This document shows positions 38,383 to 48,663 of a DNA stretch of 64,000 nt, piece by piece. Both the position numbers and the translations under genes were made by a program. This DNA is from Euglena gracilis. Its lineage: Eukaryota > Euglenida > Euglenophyceae > Euglenales. Under the pieces are notes generated by a model that did no database searches, was not told the DNA's origin, and worked only from the letters and a program-made list of their open reading frames with translations. Numbering within the stretch: position 1 is the stretch's first letter; every line of letters starts with the position of its first letter. Where the stretch lies: positions 26,219,069 to 26,283,068 of the forward strand of contig CP154955.1 in the NCBI GenBank assembly GCA_039621445.1, given 5' to 3'.

Positions 38383-40497
38383 TTGAAGATCCGAACACTA
38401 ATCGCTATTCAGAATACGGAAGCCACACTCAATGATATACTTGGTTGTAGCCCGCAATGCGCGGAAATACACCGAGTACTCAAACAACGCGGATTAACCT
38501 CGTTGTTTGGAAACGCGAAAAGAGTTATGCCTAATCACCATCCAGAGTACACTTGGTATGAATTTGATGCGGAATGGGGAAAACCCCAACCTGTCCAAAC
38601 TCCCTTGGGATTACCCCTTGAGGTAGTGGAAGACATCTCTCATGTTTGTGGATCCATTCATTGTGTTTCTTCACTCCAACCCGGAAATCGGGTGCATGAA
38701 TACGCGAAAAGCGTATGGAATGCTTTCAATTTTGGTCAATATCGCATTTTGGAACGATGGTTTTCCAAAATCTCGACATTGGCTGATTCTTTTGATTTGG
38801 CATTGGAAATCGGTGCCTTTTCATCCAATGCACATGCCCGTTTGCCACGTCATTGGTCACAACACTCCAAAGCATTTGATAAATTTTGGGGTGATACGGT
38901 GTTATGGATGCACCCTCCCCCAAAACTTATCGAATGTGCGATTGAGAAAATTCTACGGGATGAAGCCCGTGGAGTTATTCTCATACCCATCATTTCGGAA
39001 GCGGAATGGTTCACCCAACTATCGTATGTGTGTTTTCATTGGTGGGATTTGCCCACTAATGTACCGATTTTTAAAGATTTTTGTGGTAAAATATTACCAC
39101 CCTTGCAAGAAATCATTTTTCGCGTATGTTTCTTCGATGCATTCGGAATGTCCGAATTCGCGGTGCCGAGGAAGCTCGGTAGCCCCAGGGATACCCTGGT
39201 GGTTTCCGCAGTCATCGAGAGTGCAGGTCAGCATCCTAAGTCAGCTGAATTCTGCTCGCGGATCACCCGCGAATTTCACGGGGTGCTGGAAAATCCAGTA
39301 TACGCGTGCGACATCGACCCCGCGATACGCGGTTTGTTCGGTATTTGTAAAAACGAGCTTAAGGATGGAGCCAAACCAGTGCACCGGAAATTTTTTCGTT
39401 GTTCGGGAGAACGCGAACAAGCTCTCAATGAAATGATCGAGAAGCTTATTCAGCGCAAGTGGATCGTACCCTCGAAAAGCGAGTGGACATCCCAGGCATT
39501 TGTTGTTCCTAAACCCCCAGACCCCTCAGGTCAGAAGAAATGGAGACTCGTGTACCTGAACTCCCAAACAAGGGATGATCCCTTCCCGCTCCGGCTGATC
39601 GAGGATTTGATCACCAAACAATCGGAAAACCGGTTGTGGTCAATTTTCGATCTGGAGGACGGTTTTCACCAAACGCACTTGCACCCTGACTCACAACCAT
39701 ACACGGCATTCGTGACATCCAGGGGTGTGTACCAGTGGACGGTACTTCCCATGGGTGTTAAGAAAGGCCCAGCCTTGTTTCAACACTTGATACAATGGGT
39801 TTTACGCGATTTACCGTTTGCCATTGTGTACATTGATGATGTGCTGGTGGGAACACGACCACCAACCGCAAAATCGAGCGAGGATATCCTCGTCACACAC
39901 TTCCTCCATGTTTGCGCGGTATTAGCCGCTTTTCAAAAACATGTGCTTTTCGCGAAAGGCGCGAAAATGCATTTGTTTCGGATTCTTGTAAAATTTTGCG
40001 GTCACATCCTCAGCAATGGACAGCGGAAAGCCGCTCCGAGTAAACTCGAAGCCATTAAGAAATGGACCCCTGAGGTAATCAAAACGATTACACACCTCAA
40101 AGGATTTTTGGGATTAGCCCAATATTACGCGATTTATATGAATGACTTCGCGAAAATCGCGGTGCCCCTCACAAAACAGCTCAAAAACCGGGCTGTTGAC
40201 AACACCAAAGTCATTTGGGATGACCAAATGCGCGAGGCCCTTGAGAAAATCAAGGTTTTGCTTTTGGAGAATGTTGTCCTCGAAATCGCGGACCCATACA
40301 AACCATACGTACTGGAAGTCGACAGCAGCGATTACGCTGTTGGCGGAGTTCTTAGCCAGCATAATGCGGCGAATGAGCTCCTACCTGTGGCTTTCTTCAG
40401 CAGAAAGTTACAGGGCGACGATGGAAAAGGTCAAGTCAAATGGAGTATACGCGAGAAGGAAACCTGCTTATACTCCAGAAATTTCGAAGCTGGGTAG
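38383..40497 (+). CDS. F2b Dam-like region, reverse transcriptase and RNase H
   Basis: A 704-codon open frame without an ATG start of its own (entered by a shift at about 38,400). Residues 139-255: Dam-like region with AFDKFWGDTVLWMHPPPKLI, in which the catalytic-type (N/D)PP(Y/F) has become HPPP, so probably non-catalytic. Residues 340-520: RT with WRLVYLNSQTRDDPFPL, SIFDLEDGFHQ (Asp 423) and IVYIDDVLVG (YIDD 483-486), all intact. From about 640: RNase H start VLEVDSSDYAVGGVLSQ (Asp 647) and REKET (Glu 693). It then shifts frame into the stop at 40,495. The RT looks catalytically complete. Confidence 0.85.
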   Translation: MKIRTLIAIQNTEATLNDILGCSPQCAEIHRVLKQRGLTSLFGNAKRVMPNHHPEYTWYEFDAEWGKPQPVQTPLGLPLEVVEDISHVCGSIHCVSSLQPGNRVHEYAKSVWNAFNFGQYRILERWFSKISTLADSFDLALEIGAFSSNAHARLPRHWSQHSKAFDKFWGDTVLWMHPPPKLIECAIEKILRDEARGVILIPIISEAEWFTQLSYVCFHWWDLPTNVPIFKDFCGKILPPLQEIIFRVCFFDAFGMSEFAVPRKLGSPRDTLVVSAVIESAGQHPKSAEFCSRITREFHGVLENPVYACDIDPAIRGLFGICKNELKDGAKPVHRKFFRCSGEREQALNEMIEKLIQRKWIVPSKSEWTSQAFVVPKPPDPSGQKKWRLVYLNSQTRDDPFPLRLIEDLITKQSENRLWSIFDLEDGFHQTHLHPDSQPYTAFVTSRGVYQWTVLPMGVKKGPALFQHLIQWVLRDLPFAIVYIDDVLVGTRPPTAKSSEDILVTHFLHVCAVLAAFQKHVLFAKGAKMHLFRILVKFCGHILSNGQRKAAPSKLEAIKKWTPEVIKTITHLKGFLGLAQYYAIYMNDFAKIAVPLTKQLKNRAVDNTKVIWDDQMREALEKIKVLLLENVVLEIADPYKPYVLEVDSSDYAVGGVLSQHNAANELLPVAFFSRKLQGDDGKGQVKWSIREKETCLYSRNFEAG

Positions 40498-41672
40498 CCA
40501 GCAGCCTCGTCCAGATCCTCGTCAAGACCGACCATGAGAGTCTCCAACACTGGTACACCGAGGATTTGAACAAGGCCATGTCATCGGTCGGAAGGCGATG
40601 CAGATGGCATGAATTCTTGAGTCAATTCAACGTTGTGGTTATTTATACCCCTGGTCACACACAAAAAGTAGCGGATCCGCTCATTCGGGCCCCTTGGTAT
40701 TACCCTGGGAACCCTGACGAGGGATACGCGACTTTTCACGGAAGTCAGGAAGCTGACGAATACGCACGTCGAAACGACGCTGCGGACAATCTTTTGGATT
40801 CTTTTCCCATTTCACAACTATTCCTGGTCGCACCAGTGCGCGGAAGGCGCCAACGTGGAAGCACGTCCGGACCCCGGCATATTACATGCACGGAGTCCCC
40901 TTCCCCACTGTTCTTTCGCGAATGGGATTATAGTCGTGATCCGGTGTATGACACCATTGGCACCAGACTTCGTAATGGCGAAGTGCTGGACAATTACACC
41001 CTTTCACCTTTACGGTTGGTTTTTCGCAATAAATCGGGTTACAAATATTGTATTCCCCGGGACCTGGTTGATAATGTGATTTTGTGTTATCACAACCATG
41101 GTCACCCTGGGGCCCCCAAACTTCTTTCGTTGGTGGGCCGCAGGTATTTCACAACCCTGAGCGAGAAAGCGCTTTACTCACGCTGTTTGCGAATAGCACA
41201 ACGGTGTCAAATTTGTCAAGCGGTAAAACACCGCAGAAGTACCCCCCCTGGTACGATGGATTTCTTCCCCGTACCCCCTGACATTTTTACATCCCTCTGC
41301 ATGGATTTTCTGCAATTAGAACCGTGCAAAGGAACGGACGACAAAATTTACGATTACGTTTTTGTTGTCGTCTGCAGGCTGAGTGGGTACATTGTAGCCA
41401 TTCCATGCCAGAAGTCAGGGTTGACTGCCCAAACTTTGGCAACTATATTTTTGGAGAAATGCATTTGCTTATTGGGTTTACCGAATGAAATCGTGAGTGA
41501 TCAAGACCATTTGATTTCTTCAAGTTTTTTCACCACTTTTTGCAGTTTACGCGGAATCGAGCAACATTTTTCCATTATATACCGACCCAAAGGCAATGGT
41601 AGAGCCGAGGCAGCCGTGAAATCCGTCGTGAATATGCTTCGCCTTTCACTGGCTGACTCGCGCAGCAACTAG
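40440..41672 (+). pseudogene. F2b RNase H end and integrase, stopped by TAG
   Basis: The frame overlaps the previous one and continues RNase H (VKTDHESLQHW, VIYTPGHTQKVADPLI), then a linker and integrase with HHCC zinc-binding region (CYHNHGHPG, CQICQ) and DD35E core (MDFLQL, VSDQDHLIS, GNGRAEA). It ends at TAG 41,670-41,672 where F2c has a Trp codon (TGG), a single G-to-A change. The catalytic triad is present, but the C-terminal third is cut off. Confidence 0.8.
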
Positions 41673-42378
41673 ATATCAGTTCTACCATGGTCTTTGTTTA
41701 ATATCAATACCCTACCAGGGTTGGTTTTGCCGCACTCCCGCTATAAATTAGTCTTCGGACGGGACCCTCCGGCAATAGGGGATGTCCCTTCGGAGAGACC
41801 CGCCCGAACGAGTGTCAGTTGCGAGACCTGGTTTGCGGAAGTAGAAAATCTACGTTCTGCAGTCCAGAAGCGCGTGACTGATATTCATGCAACCAAACGG
41901 AAATCGTTTTTTGCAGAATTTCAAGTCACCTGTATATAGTCCCGGTGACCGCGTGTGGGTGCGGAATAGCCGAACTCGCATGCAGTCTTCCAAGCTGGAC
42001 CCCCTCTGGCTCGGCCCCTGTGAAATCCTAGAAAGACTAGGTACCAGCGGGCGTTACAAGGTTGCATTACCGAATGGTGTTGAGGACGTTCATATGGACG
42101 ACTTCGAACCATACCTGTCGCCACCGGATGGGAAACCCATCCCGTGTTTGCACTTCAAACCCCGTTCCAGATTACCTGAGACGGATGATTTTGGAGTCGA
42201 CAAAATCATCGATCACAAAATCGACAAAGGTATGCACCTTTGGAAGGTCCGCTGGAAAGGGTATGGGGCCGAGGAGGACACTTGGGAACCAGCAACCAGT
42301 TTTGTTGGGTATTCCCAACAAGATTGGAAGCTGTGGAACAAGCAGCATAAAATTGATGTTTCCATGACAAGTTTTTGA
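41673..42378 (+). pseudogene. F2b integrase C-terminus and chromodomain
   Basis: After the TAG the same frame continues (LFNINTLPGLVLPHSRYKLV) to 41,939. A +1 shift shared with F2c leads to 41,887-42,378, with SPVYSPGDRVWVRNSR (integrase C-terminal domain), LDPLWLGPCEILERLG, and a chromodomain FGVDKIIDHK, LWKVRWKGYGAEEDTWEP (about 42,190-42,300). F2c has P in place of the A. It ends with TGA at 42,376-42,378. The chromodomain aromatic residues are all present, unlike in F1. Confidence 0.8.
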
Positions 42379-42540
42379 GAACGCATGGGAAACCCACGTT
42401 GTTTTCTCTTCCTTTTATCATTAATTCTTATCATTCTTTCTTTCCACAGACTCTTTAGCAAATAATACTCAAGCGGTTACCCTTACACACCTTACAACCA
42501 ACAACCCAAACATCCCACCGTACCGACCCCGGGCGGTATC
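42379..42540 (+). promoter_or_regulatory. Pyrimidine tract and 3' splice-site-like CAG before ORF3, F2b
   Basis: Between the chromodomain stop and ORF3 there is a long T/C tract (TTGTTTTCTCTTCCTTTTAT and more) ending TTTCCACAG at 42,449. F2c has TTTCCGCAG at 60,998. This is what a spliceosomal acceptor looks like, and a spliced subgenomic mRNA would be a way to express a downstream ORF. No donor was identified. Confidence 0.4.
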
Positions 42541-44013
42541 ATGCTGCCCGGTGGAAGGAGCCAGGCGGAGGACCGCCTTACCACCCCACCACTCACCCTC
42601 AACCCGACCAGTATGCGTACCGATACGGTACACAGCCACCTGCACGGACTGCGGCCCAGGGAAGCCCTGAAGCCAGCAGCAGTAGCAGGATGACCCAGAT
42701 GCCTACGGAAGCGCGGCCATCTCAGCCATCAGGCTCTCGTCGCCTCCCACCGTATGCGGGCATGATGATCCACCGCACGGCGGAGACGATGAGCCGGGTT
42801 ATGCGTATGAACGCAAACCCGGCACCAGACCAACTCACCCAGGCATTGTGGGAGGACCACTGCCGTAAAATTTTGACCATCGCGAATACCCCTCCAGCCC
42901 TGTGGTGTATGTGCGCCCAGGCGACGATGACCGGTCTGGTGTATTACACCGACCCGGACGCGTCGGGATTCGCGGCGGACATTACCATGCGTGACCTGGG
43001 CGTGGAAGTCCCGCCACAGGTAGCACGGCAGGTACCACCAGTTGGCACTTACACCGCACATTTTCGTGCTCACTCCCCCGGATTACCCGAGGAAGAGACA
43101 GTGGAAGCACCTGTCCGGAGTGAACACCCACGCGTGAAAGAAAGTATTTTTCGATCCCCCGAGCGCATGCCCCTGCGGGATTATCCTGCGCAGGAGCCTG
43201 TGTCTCAGTTCACCGTCTCTGGGGATTACCCCCAGGAGGCGCCAATGCCACGGGATCAGTACGTGTATCCACCTCAACCCCACCCAACCATACCTGACCC
43301 TATGCCACGACGTCCTGCGGAGGGAAACCCTCCCCCGACGTCTGACACGGCCCGAAGCGCTCGTCCGCGGGAAGCCGCGGCAGCGCCTCGTGCGGCACCA
43401 GTTCCCCCGGCACGGGATGAACCCGTTAACCCGTGGACTGGCCGGCCGTTCGAGACTGAGGAGGAGCGTCAACAGTATGAATATGCTGTGACAATCCAAC
43501 GACAAATAGCACGTCGTCCCCCTGTTTCCGCTGGCCAGGGATACCCTGCCCGGGCGGAAATGACACGGGAAGAGCACCAGCAGTATGATGCTGCTGTGTC
43601 GGCTCTCACAGGAGTACCAGCTCCATCACGGTCAAGTCAACCAGCGCGACAGCAGGACGTTGCTGTGGCGGAAGCGCCTCCAGCACGGCCCACAAGCTCT
43701 GCCGCCGGCAAGCGTGACCGCGGCCCAGAACATCTGACGCCGCAGCCACAGCGCCGCTCGCCGAGGTCGGAAAATCCGCCCGCGGATGCACGTCGACGCT
43801 GAGGAGGAAGCTCCGCCAGCGCCAGACGTGACGGCAGAACGGGCACGTCGGGAAACCCGACCATCCCCAGTCGCACCAGTTTACTCGAATCGTGGTGACG
43901 CTGAGCAGGAATCTGCTCGAACGCCAAGCACGGAATCCGTGACTTACCCTGTGTTTACGCCAGAAGACCCAGAATACTGGGATTACTGGCAACATTCGAA
44001 TGGCTTTCTATCA
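42541..44013 (+). pseudogene. F2b ORF3, unknown protein, frameshifted
   Basis: Counterpart of F2c 61,090-62,565. A missing G at about 42,563 breaks the start; the main frame runs 42,690-43,802, then a two-base loss at about 43,790 shifts it to 43,786. Content: Pro/Gln-rich N-terminus, a more ordered segment (RRLPPYAGMMIHRTAETMSR, QALWEDHCRKILTIANTPPA, YYTDPDASGFAADITMRDLG), then a long Pro/Ala/Arg/Glu-rich low-complexity region with RPFETEEERQQYEYAV-type repeats. No known domain is recognised. It could be a gag-like or envelope-position protein. Confidence 0.55.
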
Positions 44014-45761
44014 CAAAGGGTAAGGGTAAAGGTAAGGGCAAGGGTAAGGGGAAAGGAAAAGGCCAGGAGAAAGGTGGGAAAGCCCCACCTGGCAAAGGCG
44101 GAAAAGCCGCTTGGCCAACTCCAGGCAAAGGCGGAAAATCTGCCGGACCCCCAGCAGGCAGGGGCGGAAACGCCGCCGAACCTTCGAAAACGAAGGACTG
44201 TGACGTTGCCTCAGTGTTCAAGTACCTGGAGGAGATCCGGCCGAAAATCGACGAGGATCTCCAAAAGTTCACAAGGGCAGGCAACGTGATCCACCGACCA
44301 CCGGATGCGGTGCTCGAAGTGGTGCAGAATCGTATGAACGATCACTGCAAACGTTTTTTCTACGGTGCCGAACTTCCAGCGTTTGAGGGATACCCTCATT
44401 CGAATGAAGTTGTCCTGGACCGGATGCCCGGTTTCTGGGAGCTATGGTTCTGGTTGGGATACCCCTGCCAGAATTTCGGCATTTTCACCGACCGAAACCG
44501 TCTGACGTACATCGACTGTATGAATACTTGTGAAGACGGCGAAACGTTTGTCGCACAACTGAAGGAAATCTTCACGCACATGTATTCCGTACGAGCACTG
44601 GGAATACAGTGGAAGTATTACCCCCTGCCGGAGAAACTCCAGGCGCAGGCTGCGGTAATGTTCACGAGCAACCTCCAAGTATTATTGGACAGCATGTATG
44701 GCAGACTGTTCAATGTACTGGATGTGGACCTCGCGTACCCCCAGCGGTACAAACTGGAATGCCAGTTTTGCAAAGAAGTTCACATTGGTGACTTCTGGGG
44801 TTTCGGAGAACGCGGAAAACCGCCTCCGACTGCCAAGAATGCCGGCAGCCCGCTGACAAGGAGATTTCTCCTGCATCAGTGTCGGAATCCTAATCTCGGA
44901 ACGCAAGACCGAAAGGTGCTGAAACAGCACCGGCAGAACATATTTCTGCTGCAGCAGTACTGGCACAGGGCGTGGATTACCTACGTCCTGGAGGTCTACA
45001 TGTATTTCCTGGAATACATGACCACCGTTGTGGATGTCCACAGAAGGTGGTTACCTCGGGGATACACCGAGGTGGCGCCCAGACCCGATGACCCTGATCG
45101 GCGCAGGATGAACCTGCGACCGTACTGGGAAGAGGCCGAAATCGGCCTCCAGGAGCACCTGGATACCCAATTCGGTAATATCCTGATGTGGGAAGATTTC
45201 CAGATGTTTTTCGCCGCACACGAGGGAGAAGTACCTCGTTATGCGTTGTCGCTGCCTGCTTTCCTGGAAGAACTAGGAGAGTACGGCGTGACTGAGAATT
45301 GTCGACAGCAGTGGGAAGACCTCTGCCTGATCGACGACGACGAGCCGCAACCTCCACCCGGAAGCTGGGTGAGAGCGTCGTGGCCGCCTCCATACCCAAA
45401 CTCTGACAGGAGTGAAAGTATAAGCTTTTACCGCCTGTCCGACGCACAAGGGTGCTACAGAAGCGGAAAAGACCCGCGCACTGCAGCACAACTCCACACA
45501 GAGGACTACCCTCCGGAAACGGAGGAGGAGGAAGAAACGGTCCCCATGGCCGAGGATGAACCTCAGCCAGCAGAACCCCCGGCACGGGAAACCTGTAGCC
45601 CATCGGTCGTGATGCTGGACACTGTGGCAGAACCTGCCACCCGCCCAGGGTCGCCGACAGGCGAAATGACGCCTGTCCCACTGTCGCCAGACTCACTGTG
45701 TGCGCGGTCCGAGGGTGCCCGCCCAAAGGAGGGGTCCCAAGGGGGCCCAAAGGGGCCATGA
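44014..45761 (+). CDS. F2b ORF4, unknown protein with Lys/Gly-rich start
   Basis: After a frame change shared with F2c, the frame enters a run of Lys-Gly dipeptides (44,014-44,070) and GKGGK repeats, then an ordered domain of about 400 residues from VFKYLEEIRPKIDEDLQKF (44,214). Features: ELPAFEGYPHSNEVVLDRM, WFWLGYPCQNFGIFTDRNRL, a CQFC motif (44,760-44,775), many Trp/Tyr residues, then an acidic/Pro-rich tail. It ends TGA at 45,759-45,761. I do not recognise it. The K/G run resembles the nucleic-acid-binding segment before the F1 zinc knuckle. Conservation of a long frame in F2b and F2c supports a real protein. Confidence 0.6.
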
Positions 45762-46230
45762 AGGGCCGCAAGGGGGCTCCAAGGCCCCCAAGGGCCTTTT
45801 GAGGCCACACTGGCCCCCCAGGGGGCCCCACAGCCCATTTTGAGCAAGCCTAGGGAAGGTAAAGGAAGGGGCAGTTTGAGGGGGCCAACAGGCAACCCCC
45901 AAGGGGATGCGCAAGCCCTGCAGGGCTTTGCGCAAGCATGCGCACCCCCTTGGTGGGCGCTTGGGATGGCGCAATTCATTAAGAATTGCGCAGAGTATCC
46001 CAAGTAGCCCCCCCCAGCTGTAGCCCCCCTCCAATTGCATATTTTCTGCGCAGGGCTCTGTTTACGCTCTGTTCACACTCTGTTTTGTCTGACATTTGCC
46101 GTCAATTGTTTTGCATTGCAAGCCAATTCAAAGTACAAAGAAATCAACGAAAGTTCAAATTACAATCGGGTTCAAGTCATTAATTATTGTTGGTTATTCA
46201 TCCAAGATCAATTGATTGTACCTCAAAAGT
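45762..46230 (+). promoter_or_regulatory. LTR-like leader with phased CTCTGT triplet, before ORF5
   Basis: No coding sequence. 45,762-45,850 is rich in CCAAGGGG/GGCCC palindromic pieces. Then two strong hairpins (45,909-45,991). At 46,051-46,083 CAGGG is followed by three CTCTGT hexamers at exact 11-bp spacing (46,056, 46,067, 46,078), the same arrangement as in the F1 LTR-like segments. An A/T-rich leader with CAATTCAAAG-type pieces runs to the ORF5 ATG at 46,231. It probably marks the 5' end of another element. Confidence 0.5.
45909..45991. repeat. Two GC-rich hairpins
   Basis: First: GCGCAAGCCCTGCAGGGCTTTGCGC (45,909-45,933) is self-complementary apart from one extra base, centred on CTGCAG. 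Second: 45,969-45,991, a 9-bp perfect stem GCGCAATTC/GAATTGCGC with loop ATTAA. Both share the GCGCAA end. They could act at RNA or DNA level; they are not followed by a T-run. Confidence 0.65.
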
Positions 46231-48663
46231 ATGTCATTTTCAACATCACCATCCTCAACAACACCCACCCCTACCCCATTTTTCCTCCAAGGGGAAAACC
46301 CCCACCAGGTGGGCTCAAATAAAAACGATCCAACGCGGGTTGCGCCGCCAGGAATCCCTTCACAGGGACCTCAGGAGGGGCAACCCCTACAACTGGGTAC
46401 GACGGGCAGACCGACCCCTCCGCGGGAAAACCCGCCGGAGACGGTGCCCCACACGCCTGAGGTATTACGCCTCAAGCTCCCTGTTCCCGGGGAAACCCCG
46501 TTAACAGAGGAGCCAGCCGAGGAATCCCCTTCAGGTGAGGATCGACGCACCTCGCTAGGCGGACGCGTACTCGGTGGTTTGCGGTCACTCATCGCAGTTG
46601 TCACCCCACGTGGCACTGCGGCCAGTTCTTCCACAGCTGCGGCGGAAGCTGCCCAGCCGACGGAAGACACACATGACACAACAGCCATGGTGGACGATGA
46701 ACCTCCCCCGGCGGCGGCGCCACCGCCGGTGTCGGAAGCGACACGGACGGAAGGCGAACAGACAGCAATGGCAGTGGAGACAACAACAACCGTGCCGGTA
46801 CGGGATGAACCTGTATCAGCACCGGTAGCGCCAGCCGAGGCACGGGATGAACTCGCACCTCAGCGCACATCCATAGCCATTGCACCAAAGCATCCGGGCA
46901 CACGGACACCCGCGCCTGAAAAGCAGGCCGAGCGGACGTCCATGCCCCCACCGCAGGCTCAACCAGCGCGAAGTGCGCAGGGCAAGCCTACATCTACACC
47001 ATCCCCAACGGCAACCCCTGGGAAACCCACGGAAGCCTCGAAGGAACGCGTAGGACGACCCTCAGCTCGGGAAACCCCTGCTGAAGGTCAACGACGGTCG
47101 GTGTCGGGGAGAAGACCCCCGTCCCAAGCGTCACCACGCACCTGGGCAAGCAAGCGCGACACTGATCGGCGGCCCTCGGACGCTCCGGAAACCGGAAGTA
47201 CGAAGGTCCTGGCAAAATCAAAGCCGGGCGCCGCACCTTGTAAGCCCGCACCGAAATCTGGTGATCAGCCCCCACCGAAACGCGGTGGTGGTGCTGGCGG
47301 CCAGAGTGCTGCATCCTCTTCTCGGGGATTAACCTCGGGACAAGGATTCACGCACTTCACATCATCCGGCTATGGGAAAACCTCACAGCCGAAACATTTA
47401 CATCAAAGGGGCAGGGAAAATCCCGCGCCTCAACAGCCGAGACACCTTCGGAAGACGAAGTTATCATCGACTGGAACGCGGTCAATCAGGATGATCCTGA
47501 GATTCATGACCTCAAAAACAGGTACATGATGATCGACCACAAACTGAGGACACAGCAATGCCTCAACCGGTGGATTGAGCCACTGTTCTGTCAGGGCCGA
47601 AAATGGTCCTTTGATCAGAACGTGACCTGGAATTATTACAATTCAAGATCCCCCGTGTTTTGGCCCAATACTTCGGTGAGGAATTCCTCATCGACAAAAC
47701 TACGGAAAACCGTTTTGTGTGGCTTTGCACTGTATGCCACAAGATGTATAACAGTGCACCTGACTTGGGATTACCCCTCGTCCATGTGTGCAACCCTGTG
47801 GATCGGAAATCGTTCCACAAGGATGTATACATCCCCAATTGTGCGGCCTTGGTATGCGCCAAGTGCGTGGACAGTTGGACCCACAAGCACCATTTTAGCT
47901 ACACCGAGCGAGACGATACGAATGTACCGATACTCTGCGTCAACTGCCTTCGAGGTACCTTCTGGCAAACTGCGGAAGGCGCAGTTCGCACAATCCTGCC
48001 AAGTGCCCAGAAGCCACTGGAGGAGTACTCCACCTTGCACAAAAAGCACAAGGATTTTTTCAAATACTCCAACCTCAAGCTCGACCACTACCGCCACACG
48101 GGAATGGCCCGTGGCAGATCGACAGTGGGGCGATACGCCTCGCGGCTGAGGAAGCAGGGGTAAGATTACCTTACCTCTGGGAGACAGCAGACGGGGAAAA
48201 GATATTTTTCCGCCTGTTCACAACCCAGGACCGAAACGGTCGCTGGTGCTTGCCACAATGGCCACCCGAAGAACACGGGATGACCTGGAAAGACTGGCTT
48301 GGGGCCGTATTACGACCCCATACAGTCCGCGCCGAATGTGCGTATCACATGCCGATTGACTTCCACCCGGGGAATGCCCCGCAGGTGTCAGCCAATCACC
48401 CACGGATGAATCACTTCGTCTGGCCAGCCACTCTGCCCAGGAAATTCTGGGAGAAGCTGCAATGGTTCCTCGCGGAAAGAGCGAGTGCAACCAAGCACAC
48501 AGTCACCGAAGGATGGGCTCGGGACTGGGTGGCACCTGACTTCGAATACGAATCGCCAGAAACCTGGCTCGTACATAGGCCACCACCACCGCAATTCCAG
48601 ATGGTCATTGTGGAAGATCCCTTGGACTCCTGCCATGATTATTGGCTGCTGAAACGGGTGTAA
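46231..48663 (+). pseudogene. ORF5: unknown low-complexity plus cysteine-rich protein, frameshifted
   Basis: ATG 46,231 (MSFSTSPSSTTPTPTP). A 430-residue Pro/Thr/Ala-rich, basic region lasts to about 47,390. Then the frame moves to one reading EDEVIIDWNAVNQDDPEIHD and MIDHKLRTQQCLNRWIEP, and at about 47,640 to one with KIPRVLAQYFGEEFLIDK. Here three CxxC pairs occur (CTVC, CAKC, CVNC; 47,725-47,950), suggesting a zinc-binding domain. After TAA at 48,161 another frame continues (RLPYLWETADGEKIFFRL to the end DYWLLKRV at 48,660). Three frame changes; no family is recognised. By analogy with ORF3/ORF4 (low-complexity half, ordered half) it may be a related retroelement gene. Confidence 0.5.

Larger units (their letters stand above)
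33816..45761 (+). mobile_element. F2 copy b: near-complete chromovirus-like element
   Basis: Order: leader, coiled-coil gag with an inverted ~905-bp block, capsid (deleted before the zinc knuckle), TAG plus hairpin, protease, CxxC/CxC motif, Dam-like region, RT, RNase H, integrase, chromodomain, ORF3, ORF4. It is nearly identical to F2c where both exist (offset 17,711 bp in gag, about 18,552 bp in ORF4). Most frameshifts are shared with F2c, so the source copy was already dead. F2b-specific damage includes an ~843-bp deletion over the zinc knuckle and a TAG in integrase. Confidence 0.75.

Noticed and set aside
40460-40475. Frame change inside RNase H of F2b and F2c as a programmed event
   Set aside because: It falls in the middle of an enzyme domain, where programmed shifts are not expected. 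Being shared by a segmental duplicate is not evidence of selection.
42541-45761. Envelope glycoprotein in the F2 3' ORF
   Set aside because: I see no signal peptide, hydrophobic membrane segment or furin-like site in ORF3 or ORF4.
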